This document shows positions 11,025 through 21,000 of a stretch of DNA of 49,208 bases, one piece after another (positions within the stretch are counted from its first letter, which is position 1; the number at the start of each line of letters is the position of its first letter). Below the pieces are notes generated by a model, which saw nothing but the letters and a program-made list of their open reading frames with translations, was not told the DNA's origin and did not search any database. Position numbers and translations under genes: made by a program. Source of the DNA: Symsagittifera roscoffensis (Eukaryota; Xenacoelomorpha; Acoela; Convolutidae); the NCBI RefSeq assembly GCF_963678635.1, contig NW_026971060.1, forward strand, positions 1 through 49,208. Reading direction: 5' to 3'.

Positions 11025-13931
11025 TCATAGGGTCCAGAGCTTTGGAAATACCTCGATGTGTCCTCTTTTCACTTCTCCCATGCGATCACGGAAGTGATCG
11101 TCAAAGTTGATGACTGTCATCTCTTGCTCTGATATTTTCGCAAATAACAGATCTTCACTCATGAGCTCCCGCAAGGTGTGCTGCTCACACCAGTTCAGTG
11201 CACTACCGTCCACTGCTGATATGAGGTTCAGGTGCAGCACCGACCTCCTATACGCCTCCACCTTAACGTCAGGGAACGCAAACGTGACTGCTGGTCCATA
11301 GATCACTGTAAAAAACTCTGTGGCTCCTCTGATCAGTGCTAAGGGATCATTTCTCATAGCCAAGCTCAGATCGGTTAACAGGGGCATGCCTCCAACATGT
11401 CGTCTAACATCTTCTTCTTTTTCGATAGTCTCACCTTCTCCCGTTCCAAAGCGATTTTGTTGTAAGAGATATTGGATAAGAGTTTGTCTCAGGTCTCTTA
11501 TCTTTTCCGTGGATTTCTTCATATCTAAATTCCTCACTCTCTGTCTCATCTGCTCTGGACAACGTGTCAATTTCATCAGTCCTCCCAAGTTTAAGTGGGT
11601 AATCGCAATCAGTGTTAAAAGCCCATCTAACCGCAGGTTCTGAATTCCTTCGGTGAGCAGCATCGCCGGTCCTTTCACCAAACTCTCTGCTCCAAACGTC
11701 ACGAACAAGGCTACTAGTTCCACTATTGACACTTCCACTACTGCTTGGAGGAATTCCTTAATCAAGTAATGAGAGACATTCGGGTAGACTTTTGCCAAGA
11801 AGGACGCGGTCCATCCGGCTCCCAACCCTTCCAGCATGCTGTCTGTCCGTTCAAGGCCTTCCTGTCCCTTCACTTGCTGGGTCCAGAAGGTTTCCAGGGT
11901 AATCTGACACATTCTGTTTACAATTTCAGCGGTCTTTTCTTCGGCATTTTCCGCCAGGTTCACCTCCTTTAACAAGTAGGCATGGATCTTCGTGATCATC
12001 ACAGGGCCTTGCTCAAAAGCATCTGCACCCAACGCCGCTACTCGAGGATTTAGGTGTAGCCACTGGTTGGCTTCCGACTTGGTTCTCAAAACCATCGCCT
12101 CCAAATGAGCTCTAGTCTCTAATGAATTTTTCCTTCTCGTCTCTTCACCTGTCACTTCCATTGCTCGGAACCATAAGTCGTTGGACATCGCTACGATCAC
12201 TCGATGGTCGTCATCTATTCCCGGTTTCAGTTTGAGTTTTCGACTGAAATTGGACAGTTCCAACCCCAGCACCTCATCCAACACTAATATATGCAGCGCA
12301 TGGTCCTTGAATCCTCTCATCGCGTTCGAGATATCTGACCACACTGCAGGTTCAGCCCTGAGTGACCTCAGGTTCTCCATCTCTATCATGCGATTTGGGG
12401 CTGATATGATCACATCGTATTTTCTTTCCGAAAGCAAGGTCACAATCGCATACACGAATTTCAGTCCATCCGGGGGATATGCATACCCCGGAGACAACGC
12501 GAATACTACTCTCGGTGTCACTTTGGTGAACGACCCCTCCTTCGTCGCATCCACCACTTCACCCATCGACTCAAGGATATCTTTTATCGCTGGCCACACA
12601 GCATTCTCTGCCGTTGTAGGATCTCTGAGTCTGCTCAGAAAACCTCTATTGTGTAGATGGTCATTGATGCCAGCAAACACGATCGTAATTGGGTTCATGT
12701 CCGTCTGTCTTTGTACCCCTATAGCCAGAGATACCGATTGCAGTAGGTCCAGATCGACCGCTGCCAACATTATAACGTCCGGCCAAAACAGAGACTTGGA
12801 GGTATACACGAACTCTGAATTCGCTACTATCATGATCTTGGCCTTCCTCATTTCTGCTTTGTCATAGGCGGCGAAGATGGTCTCATCTTTCTTTATCGCT
12901 TTCAACCCGCCGTATCTTTGGACATCACCATCTTGATTCACTAGTTTCGGGTATATTCTCTCCTTTACATGACCTGGGGGTGAGATCACTTGCCTGAACA
13001 TCTTCACATGTTGTCCGATCGGCGCCCTTGTCACTAGAAATCTTCCAGGTCTCTCTTCTCGATTCACTTCATCATGATTCAATCTCACATCTTGCAATGG
13101 TCTCGCGTTCACTGGTCCCATTGTGTTGTCAGAGGGCAGTCCCTCTAGGTCAGCAAATCTCAAGGCTGTCGTGGAATTGAAATTTATGCTAGCGGCTATC
13201 AACCAGTCTACGCCGGTTATCGAGTACAGTCTGCTGACGGATAGCGTCGCTCCATTCAGCATCCTCCTTGCATCTTCGATGAAGCTTACCCTCTGGAGAT
13301 CTAGCTTCATTAGTTCGTCTTTGTATACATGCCAGGGAGATGCTATGGGTCTTGACCACATCAACGAACCTCTGTCCGGGCGTCTCTCCTCTCGACTGGT
13401 ACTTGTCGTCTCCGATCTCGTGTCCGATCTAGACGTGCTGGCTGTCTCTTCAATTGGGTTGACAGGTCCTATTATTCTCCTAGGATAGATGGTCCTCCTC
13501 ATCGGCGCTTCTCCCAATCGATCCTGTTCGTCTGTCCTTTGACCTGGTTTGCTGGAGCTCTGTTGTCTGTATTTCGTGACGGACGGGACCGTCCCCAAGC
13601 GTGTTTCCAGGCTAGGAGGCACAAAGGTGGTAATCATCGCGTCATTCGCCGTTCCTTCTTCCTTCAGCACTATTGTGTCAAAGAGTTCCGCATCTAGTTC
13701 ATCCAACCGCTCTTGGAAAACTCGATTCAACCAAGCCTGTCCTTCGATACTATCGAAGTGGATGCCGTCCGTGGTCAGTCTGGCCTGATCCATTTCTCTC
13801 AACTCATGTTCGATGTCCATGAGGATCATTCTTCCGGCATTCCGACTTGCGAGATTCCTCAAAATATTGTTCCACCTGACCACTCCTTCGTTGTGCCTTC
13901 TCCCTGCTGCTGTCAAGCTTCTTGTATTCAT
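11025..13931 (-). CDS. Large uncharacterised protein block with SGNH-hydrolase-like motifs
   Basis: An uninterrupted frame of 968 codons runs from the ATG at 13931 to TGA at 11025. The frame is open further upstream, to about 14060, without an ATG. Near the N-terminus (residues about 15-80) is a pattern like the C-terminal half of an SGNH/GDSL hydrolase: conserved-looking RWNNILRNLA, then LTTDGIHFDS with Asp55 and His58 spaced D-x-x-H as in the catalytic block V. The N-terminal GDS block is absent from the intact frame. A second region (about 365-460) has PITIVFAGINDHL, resembling the block III G-x-N-D motif, so two SGNH-like modules, or one split module, are possible. Residues 120-200 are Ser/Thr/Arg-rich and probably disordered. 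The remainder is mixed helical with no motif I know. No signal peptide or clear transmembrane segment is seen. The hydrolase assignment is an inference from short motifs. Confidence 0.55.
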   Translation of the reverse strand: MNTRSLTAAGRRHNEGVVRWNNILRNLASRNAGRMILMDIEHELREMDQARLTTDGIHFDSIEGQAWLNRVFQERLDELDAELFDTIVLKEEGTANDAMITTFVPPSLETRLGTVPSVTKYRQQSSSKPGQRTDEQDRLGEAPMRRTIYPRRIIGPVNPIEETASTSRSDTRSETTSTSREERRPDRGSLMWSRPIASPWHVYKDELMKLDLQRVSFIEDARRMLNGATLSVSRLYSITGVDWLIAASINFNSTTALRFADLEGLPSDNTMGPVNARPLQDVRLNHDEVNREERPGRFLVTRAPIGQHVKMFRQVISPPGHVKERIYPKLVNQDGDVQRYGGLKAIKKDETIFAAYDKAEMRKAKIMIVANSEFVYTSKSLFWPDVIMLAAVDLDLLQSVSLAIGVQRQTDMNPITIVFAGINDHLHNRGFLSRLRDPTTAENAVWPAIKDILESMGEVVDATKEGSFTKVTPRVVFALSPGYAYPPDGLKFVYAIVTLLSERKYDVIISAPNRMIEMENLRSLRAEPAVWSDISNAMRGFKDHALHILVLDEVLGLELSNFSRKLKLKPGIDDDHRVIVAMSNDLWFRAMEVTGEETRRKNSLETRAHLEAMVLRTKSEANQWLHLNPRVAALGADAFEQGPVMITKIHAYLLKEVNLAENAEEKTAEIVNRMCQITLETFWTQQVKGQEGLERTDSMLEGLGAGWTASFLAKVYPNVSHYLIKEFLQAVVEVSIVELVALFVTFGAESLVKGPAMLLTEGIQNLRLDGLLTLIAITHLNLGGLMKLTRCPEQMRQRVRNLDMKKSTEKIRDLRQTLIQYLLQQNRFGTGEGETIEKEEDVRRHVGGMPLLTDLSLAMRNDPLALIRGATEFFTVIYGPAVTFAFPDVKVEAYRRSVLHLNLISAVDGSALNWCEQHTLRELMSEDLLFAKISEQEMTVINFDDHFRDRMGEVKRGHIEVFPKLWTL

Positions 13932-14038
13932 AGGCACAGTGCAAACGGTCAGTACCGCGCAATTGTTTGTTTGTGGAACGTTCAGTGGGGTGTATGTTGG
14001 AGTTACTTGGGAAACGTGAGAAGGAGTAGAGGGGATAT

Positions 14039-14350
14039 TTAGTGGGTTTGAGAGTAGATGGGTTGAAAGGGAGTTTTTGAGAAGGTAGAGGGGCTGGGTT
14101 GAGAAAAGGTGGAAGGGGTTAGTTCGTAGTCTGCTAATTCATCGGGAGTTTCTAAATCTGAATTTTCAAATTGTGATATAGTTTGAAAAACTGTGATATC
14201 TGAGCTAGCATGAGAATTCATGCCGGATAATGTGTTAATTTGAGGTGAATCAGATGGCGGAAAAACAAAAAGTGGAATGATGGGAATTGGGTTTTGAAGA
14301 TTGGCAGGGTGGGAATTGGAACGGTGGAGGGATCCAGTTTGTCTGCTCAC
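14039..14350 (-). pseudogene. Envelope-like gene, cytoplasmic-tail block 2
   Basis: A 103-codon Ser/Pro/Thr-rich block (repeating STFSQPSPSTFSKTP style), open from a GTG and ending with TAA at 14039. The frame of the GC-rich long gene is already open across this end, so the two coding regions abut or overlap by a few tens of nucleotides on the same strand. Confidence 0.35.
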
Positions 14351-14772
14351 CGTGGGCTAAAAAAATGATTATTTTGAGATTCAAAAGTGGTGGTATGGGG
14401 TTGTTCAATAATTTGTTCATATGTATCGTTGTTTTGGGGATGTTGTGTTACTATATGGTGAATGGGACTTTGTATATTCTTAGATCTTAAATTTGTAGGG
14501 TTTGTGAGTGCTAGGTTTCTAAAATTTCGTGATACTAAAGGTAATGGATGGTTGTGATGTGAATATTTTAATTGTGGTGCTGTAGGTGATACATTTGATT
14601 CGTTTTGTGATTCGTCATATTTGTTCGGTTTTGTTGATAGTTTTGTTTTATATTCCTTTATTTGTGCATCTAAAAGTATTTTATTTATTGATGTGGAAAA
14701 AATCCAAAAAGTTCTGCAAATAGTATGCGTGCTACGCTTGCTTGTCGGTTTACTTGTGTATGTATTGCGCAT
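14347..14772 (-). pseudogene. Envelope-like gene, cytoplasmic-tail block 1
   Basis: A 141-codon polar block rich in Asn, Ser, Pro and His, starting inside the transmembrane block in another frame. It ends at a TGA beside a run of seven T (AATCATTTTTTTAGCCC on the coding strand), with the next tail block opening within 4 nt. Confidence 0.35.
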
Positions 14773-15335
14773 GTGATATAGATTCCTTTTAGTAATGAGA
14801 AAAGAAATCCAATAAAGTTAAACATTGCGTAAAATATGGTCAATTTTTCTACGATGTAATAGAGCCATCCTAGAAAGGCAAGAAACTCGTTTTTCAAAGT
14901 TACGAAGCAAAAATTATTTTTTGATGAAGTATTTTGTGGTCTATCTTTTTCGCCAATTAAACATATATAGTCCTTATTATCTTTAAAATATCCGCTGTAG
15001 TCTTGTGTGCAAATGTCTAAAAAGCCTGCGGTTTCTGCAAGTTTTTGTAAATTTTGATCTATTGATTGTCGTTGTATAGTGTACATTTGTGTTAGTAGTT
15101 CTTGAAATTGTTGTGTACGAATGTGATATTGTATATCTGATTTAGAGTATATTCCTATCGATTGTAAATCTATATTTGAATTGCCAGCAATGGCTCGAAT
15201 ACTTTCGGTTGAAAACTTTTTAGTGGTGGCATTAATTTGGGGTATGGTGTAAGTAGATAGTGATTTTCTTCGTCGGGATTTAATTGTACAACGTTGTGGC
15301 TTTTTGCTGATCCACATGGGACTGCTGTATCCCAC
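14685..15335 (-). pseudogene. Envelope-like gene, transmembrane block
   Basis: A 216-codon block. Residues about 151-188 form a long hydrophobic, aromatic-rich segment (starting FLAFLGWLYYIVEKL) that is a clear membrane anchor. It is preceded by a helical Gln-rich stretch and three Cys near residues 109-143. The frame ends at FFPHQ-stop at 14685. A second frame is open across the same bases and carries on into the tail, so a homopolymer indel (a run of T) is the likely cause. Confidence 0.45.
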
Positions 15336-15575
15336 AAATATGTTCTTCTTGAAAGTGTAACAACAAAATAAACTTTATTTTTATAGAAAATCGGAATTTT
15401 TTTATAACAACGTTTATCTTCAAAAACATGTAATGGTGATACTTTTTTGGTACAAGTATAAAACCATGAGATGTTTCCTTCATAATCAAGGAAATTTGAT
15501 CTTTTTCCGGATGATAAATATCCTGCGTAGGGTATTTTTTTAGAACTGCTAGTGCTAGTTATTGTAAAGTTTGTG
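15240..15575 (-). pseudogene. Envelope-like gene, fifth block without its own start
   Basis: An open frame of about 110 codons lacking an initiator, in a frame distinct from both neighbours. It has a regular alternation of aromatic and charged residues and four Cys (YTCTKK, KRCYKK, AVPCGS), as expected of a beta-rich ectodomain. It overlaps the transmembrane block for about 90 nt at its 3' end. Confidence 0.4.
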
Positions 15576-15786
15576 TTCTTTCTAATTCACATAGTTGATG
15601 TAATGTTTCTAATTCTGAAAGTGACATTTCTTGAAAAATTCTACTAATTGTGTAGTCTAGTTTCATGTATGAGTGGATGTCATCATGAATTGCGCCAAAA
15701 TATGTCTTGTTCATTAGTGATAGTTCTTGTAATTGTGTATTTTTTGTGTCTTGTGGTTTTATTTTTTCCACGAGGGTTTCCTGCAT
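15559..15786 (-). pseudogene. Envelope-like gene, fourth block
   Basis: A short 75-codon helical, Gln/Leu-rich block (EMSLSELETLHQLCELERTQ). The heptad-like leucine spacing suggests a helical region. It ends at TAA 15559, where another frame opens immediately. Confidence 0.35.
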
Positions 15787-15836
15787 TTCTGAGAAGTTTT
15801 ACTGGGGGTTTTTTCATTTAGAGGATGATGAATAGC

Positions 15837-16466
15837 TTAGGGATACTGTATTATTTTTCCAGTGTTCATATCGAAACCTTGTTTGTATTCGACAAGTATT
15901 TCGGAAAATTGTGTTTCATAGAGTGGATTTTTATATTTACATGCAAATTCTGTTTCTTGATAGATTTGAAAACGTGTTAATTTATTTTCGATATTGTGGA
16001 TGTTTCTAAATTTAGTGTTTTGCTGTCTTTTTTGACTTGCGTTGACATTTTCAAATGGTATTGATTCTTTAAAACATTTTTGATGAAATTTTATCATTCT
16101 AGCGTGTATTTTTGCTACTTGAAATGTCGTACATGTGTCTTCGGGAAACCAGAAAATTGTTGCTTGTGTACTTGTCATAGGATCACAGTAGCCTTGGTCG
16201 TTTTTGCAAGGTAGTCTGATTCCTTGGTATATTATAGTGTTCTCATCTAAATCTCGTGTGAGTTGTACTTTTTCAAGTTGTATTTTCCAATCAAAAAACA
16301 TTATTTCTTGGTATCCTTTAATTTTTGTATCGGCTTTGCAGTTTGAAGGATTATCTATTCCAATGTGTGGTATCCAATGTTTGTCGTGAATATCATAAGT
16401 TAATCTTCCGTGTGCTCCATTATATGGGTATTTTTTGTCTAATTTAATGTCCTTGTTATCTTTCAA
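15837..16466 (-). pseudogene. Envelope-like gene, main Cys-containing ectodomain block
   Basis: A 209-codon block. Its most telling feature is a run in which a Cys is followed by GYC, then a TIFWFP motif and another Cys about five residues on, a spacing I associate with envelope glycoproteins of animal retroelements. Further Cys residues lie in the N- and C-terminal thirds. It ends with TAA at 15837, about 50 nt before the next block. The assignment rests on this pattern and on the transmembrane block downstream. Confidence 0.45.
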
Positions 16467-16767
16467 GTTCTGCTTGATGTGCGGAGTCTGTGAAAACTTG
16501 AAAGTTTACTATTTTTTTGTTTGAGTTTTTATTTTTTGTCAAATTTAATCTGAGTAGTTCATTTTTACAATCTTCGGGTTTTAGGTGCAAAAATCTTTCT
16601 ACATTGCTTCGATATAAAGATTCGTGATCAAGTCGGTTTTTATTTCCATTTGAGACTTGTGAACAGTGTACTTTCTTTTTGGAAAATGTCGCTGTGAATT
16701 TATAGCCTGTTAGTGTTGTTGCTCGGGTTTTTGAGTATAATGTAGCTATTATGTCTGTAGTTTCCAT
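16456..16767 (-). pseudogene. Envelope-like gene, second block
   Basis: A 103-codon block between the N-terminal block and the main ectodomain block. It overlaps the latter by 11 nt in a different frame, so a small indel separates them. It is polar and Lys/Asn-rich with two Cys and carries no recognisable motif alone. Confidence 0.4.
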
Positions 16768-16827
16768 AGCTTGTAGTTCTGATTCGCATTGTGTTACATG
16801 ATTTATAGCATATTTGTGCAGTGTTTT

Positions 16828-17650
16828 TTAATCGTTTTCTTCACAATCAAAGTGTGTTACTAATAAATCCTGAGGTCCTGTGCGAGGAGATGGATTTTGA
16901 TTTAGTTCGGAAAAAATTTTAAAAAAAGGTGTTGAAATGTGAAGATCTAAAAATATACATGTATATGATAATCCTGAGTGTGTGTTATAAAAAGTTATAT
17001 ATCGAATTGTCTTTTTGGCAAATCTGTTGCATTTATATATGACTTCAGTTGTAATAATTGGTGGAGGTAATGATTGAGCTGTTATATTTGGTGGGCTTAG
17101 GGGAAAGGGGTGTTGAACAATTTTGTTAAGTGTTAATGTCATTTCAAATTTTAATGTGAGACTATTTCGTTGAAGTATTTGAATGTTATGTTCTTGAACA
17201 TCTTTGTGAATGTCTTGTCTGTATCGTAGTCTATTTAGTGCCCAATTGTGAAGTCGACTATTTTTTTGATGTTGTCCAAATAATGGAGGAGGTGCTACGA
17301 ATGTATTCCAATCTAATCGTAGGGGGGTCTTTGTGGATGATTGTTTTTGGTATCTGGCGTCAAGAATTGTTGGAAAATTTAGGGGGAAAAGTGATGGTAA
17401 TATTTGACTTATTGAAGGTGTTGATGGATGGGAAAGTATTTCTGGTAGGTATGATAATGTTGTATCAGAAGAAATATTAGTTGGTTCATTTACTATTTTT
17501 GGTTCACCTTGAGCTTTTGTGTGTGTTGCCCAATATGATAGGTGTTCGGTAGATTCTGGGGTGTTAAAAGGATTTTTACCAATTTGTTCTGATGTGGGAG
17601 TTGAACCTAAACAATCTGATGGAAGATTCGAAAGCTTTTTTGTGAAGCAA
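16828..17650 (-). pseudogene. Envelope-like gene, N-terminal block
   Basis: The frame is open for about 270 codons, with its first ATG only at 17142, and it extends upstream without a start to about 17650. The upstream part is rich in Pro, Ser and Thr. The downstream part contains a hydrophobic stretch with a Cys (TCIFLDLHISTPFF). It ends with TAA at 16828. A further short open segment on the same strand lies at about 17650-17990 in another frame. Treated as the 5' part of the broken envelope-like gene. Confidence 0.4.
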
Positions 17651-17851
17651 GTGTGGGATTTTCTGGAAATGTGCTTATAGAAAGTTCTGAGGTAGTTGGT
17701 GTTGGTGATTGAGGTATATTAAAATGAACTCTGGGGCATTGAAAGTTTCTGTTTCGTCTTGGATGTATGATTTGTCTAATTATTTCAAATGTATTTTGAT
17801 TTTGACCAATATGTCTTACTCGGTTAAGATCTTGTTGTAGAGTGGGATATA

Positions 17852-17985
17852 GATTATATGTCGGTTCGTATGAGGTTCGCTTAAAGGTGCGTGGCCAACA
17901 ACTGGTTCTAATGGTTCAGATTATATGTCGGTTCGTATGAGGTTCGCTTAAAGTTGCTTGGCCAACAACTGGTTCTAATGGTTCA
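17852..17985. repeat. 67-bp tandem duplication
   Basis: The 67-bp unit starting GATTATATGTCGGTTCGTAT occurs twice in direct succession (17852 and 17919) with few differences. It lies at the junction between the envelope-like region and the satellite array. Confidence 0.85.
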
Positions 17986-18098
17986 GAAAGTGTATGGATT
18001 GTCTTGAAACGAGATGCGTGTTGTTGATTGGGGGTTTTGGGTAGTTGTAGGTGTTAATGGGCTTTCTTGGGAAGTTGTTGGTGGGGGCTGGTTTGGTG

Positions 18099-21000
18099 GT
18101 ACAGAAAAAAACTCTTTCGGCAACAGTTGACGGAAGGCGACTTTTCGTCAATTGCTTTGAAGCTTTTTTGAGCAAATGAAACAGAGACGCAAATTGTATT
18201 GAAAAACCCGTTATGCGACAATTAATGGAAAGCGACATTTTGCCGACTGTGTCGAAGCTATTTTGAGCAATTGAAAACGGACACAAAAACTTACAGAAAA
18301 ACCCGTTAGCCGACAACTGATGGAAATAGATAATTTCACCGATTGCGTCGAAGCTTCTTTAAGCAATTGAAAGAGAGACGCAAAATTGTACAAAAAAACC
18401 ATAAGGCGACAACTGATGGAAAACGACAATTCGCCGATTACTTCGAGGCTATTTTGAGCAATTGAAACAGAGGAGCAATCTTGTAAAGAAAACCCTTTAG
18501 GCGACAACTGATGGATAGATTTGAGCAATTGAATCAGAGATGCAAAATTGTACAGAAAAACCCGTTAGGTGACAATTGATGGAAAACGACAATTCGCCGA
18601 TTACTTTGAGGCTATTTTGAGCAATTGAAACAGAGGAGCAATCTTGTAAAGAAAACCCTTTAGGCGACAACTGATGGATAGATTTGAGCAATTGAATCAG
18701 AGATGCAAAATTGTACAGAAAAACCCGTTAGGTGACAATTGATGGAAAGCGACATTTTGCCGATTCCGTCTAAACTATTTTGAGCTATTGAAGCAGAGAC
18801 GCAAAACTGCACAAAAAAAACCGTTTGGCGACAACTGATGGAAAACGTCTTTTCGGCGATTACTTCGATGCATTTTTGAGCAAATGAAACAGAGGGGAAA
18901 AATTGTACAGAAAAACCAGTTAGGCGAGAACTGATGGAAGATGGAAAGCGACAATTCGCTGATTCTGTCGAAGCTCTTCTCAGCAAATGAATCAGAGACG
19001 CAGAATTGTATAGAAAAATCTCGTTAGTGACAACTGCTGGAAAACGACCTTTCGCCGATTACTTCGATAATTTTTGAGCAATTGAAATTGAGATGTCAAA
19101 TTGTACTGAAAAACCTTTCAGCCGACAAAAGGAAAGAAGGAAAACGACATTTCACCGATTGCGTCGAAGCTATTTAGAGCAATTGAAACTGAAATGGAAA
19201 AGTCGTACAGGAAAACCAGTTAGGCGGCAACTGATGGATGATGGAAGGCGACATTTCGCTGATTGCGTCGAAGCTGTTTTGAGCAATTGAAGTAGAGATG
19301 CAAAAATGTACAGCAAAAATCTCGTGTGGCGACAACTGATTGAAAGTGATATTTCGCTGAGTGCGTCGAAACTATTTTTAGCAATTGAATGAGAGACGCA
19401 AAATTGTACATAAAAAACCATAAGGCAACACTTGATGGAAAACGACAGTTCGCCGATTACTTCGAGGCTATTTTGAGCAATTGAAGAAGAGACGAAAAAT
19501 TGTACAGAAAAAACTCTTTCGGCGACAGTTGATGGAAGGCGACTTTTCGTCAATTGCTTTGAAGCTTTTTTGAGCAAATGAAACAGAGACGCAAATTGTA
19601 TTGAAAAACCCGTTATGCGACAATTGATGGAAAGCGACCTTTTGCCGACTGTGTCAAAGCTATTTTGAGCAATTGAAAACGGACACAAAAACTAACAGAA
19701 AAACCCGTTAGCCGACATCTGATGGAAATAGATAATTTCACCGATTGCGTCGAAGCTTCTTTTAGCAATTGAAAGAGAGACGCAAAATTGTACAAAAAAA
19801 CCATAAGGCAACAACTGATGGAAAACGACAGTTCGCCGATTACTTCGAGGCTATTTTGAGCAATTGAAACAGAGGAGCAATCTTGTAAAGAAAACCCTTT
19901 AGGCGACAACTGATGGAAAGCGACATTTCGCCGATTACTCCGAAGCTATTTTGAGCAATTGAAACAAAGATGCAAAATTGTACAGAAAAACCCGTTGGGT
20001 GACAATTGTTGGAAGGCGACATTTTGCCGATTCCGTCGAAGCTATTTTGAGTTTTTGAAGCAGAGACGCAAAACTGCACAAAAAAACCGTTAGGCGACAA
20101 CTGATGGAAAACGTCTTTTCGGCGGTTACTTCGATGCATTTTTGAGCAAATGAAACAGAGACGAAAAATTGTACAGAAAAACCAGTTAGGCGAGAACTGA
20201 TGGAAGATGGAAAGCGACAATTCGCTGATTGTGTCGAAGCTCTTTTCAGCAAATGAATCAGAGACGCAGAATTGTATAGAAAAATCTCGTTAGTGACAAC
20301 TGCTGGAAAACGACCTTTCGCCGATTACTTCGATAATTTTTGAGCAATTGAAATTGAGATGTCATGTTGTACAGAAAAACCTTTCAGTCGACAAAAGGAA
20401 GGAAAACGACATTTCACCGATTGCTTCGAAGCTATTTAGAGCAATTGAAACTGAGATGCAAAACCGTACAGGAAAACCAGTTAGGCGGCAGCTGATGGAT
20501 GATGGAAGGCGACATTTCGCTGATTGCGTCGAAGCTATTTTGAGCAATTGAAGTAGAGATGCAAAAATGTACAGCAAAAATCTCGTGTGGCGACAACTGA
20601 TTGAAAGTGACATTTCGCTGGTTGCGTCGAAGCTATTTTTAGCATTTGAATGAGAGACGCAACATTGTACAGAAAAAACCATAAGGCGACACTTGATGGA
20701 AAACGACAGTTCGCCGATTACTTCGAGGCTATTTTGAGCAATTGAAACAGAGACGAAAATGTGTACAGAAAAAACTCTTTCGGCGACAGTTGATGGAAGG
20801 CGACTTTTCGTCAACTGCTTTGAAGCTTTTTTAAGCAAATGAAACAGAGACGCAAATTGTATTGAAAATCCAGTTATGCGACAATTGATGGAAAGCGACC
20901 TTTTGCCGACTGTGTCGAAGCTATTTTGAGCAATTGAAAACGGACACAAAAATTTACAGAAAAACCCGTTAGCGGACAGCTGATAGAAATCGACATTTCA

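Larger units (their letters stand above)
8135..13931 (-). pseudogene. Very long GC-rich gene of unknown function, broken into blocks
   Basis: Five large open segments on the minus strand, plus a short frameshifted bridge, read end to end as one frame of about 1.93 thousand codons. The breaks are as follows. A shift lies near 11030, another near 10900, and a return to the original frame near 10800. An in-frame TAA lies at 10182. A one-base shift lies near 9110, where the ends overlap. An in-frame TAA lies at 8507. No GT-AG intron is needed at any break, and sequence immediately after each stop continues in the same protein style, so this is decay (or assembly error) of one frame, not a set of separate genes. 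Base composition is near 50% GC, in sharp contrast to flanks near 30-35%. No reverse transcriptase, integrase or transposase motif is visible. I do not recognise a named family. It looks like a recently arrived mobile or horizontally acquired gene. Confidence 0.6.
14039..17990 (-). pseudogene. Decayed envelope-glycoprotein-like gene (retroelement or viral origin)
   Basis: A chain of at least eight open blocks on the minus strand covers almost the whole interval, with neighbouring blocks overlapping or nearly touching at their ends (for example 16456-16466, 14685-14772 and 14347-14350). This is what single-base indels in one reading frame produce. The order N to C is a Pro/Thr/Ser-rich head, Cys-containing ectodomain blocks, one long hydrophobic segment, then a Ser/Pro-rich tail. 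The order and the Cys and Trp patterns resemble envelope glycoproteins carried by animal LTR retroelements, possibly the chuvirus-related kind. That subtype is a guess. No LTR, gag or pol is seen beside it. Upstream it gives way to satellite DNA at about 18.1 kb. Composition is AT-rich, like the surroundings. Confidence 0.5.

Noticed and set aside
8196-13788. Plus-strand frames of 60-228 codons opposite the long gene
   Set aside because: They are antisense shadows of a GC-rich coding strand. None has a motif, and the minus-strand reading is far longer and protein-like.
8135-13931. Reassigned TAA codon explaining the stops in the long gene
   Set aside because: Other breaks in the same gene are true frameshifts, and neighbouring genes end normally at stop codons, so decay or sequence error is more likely.
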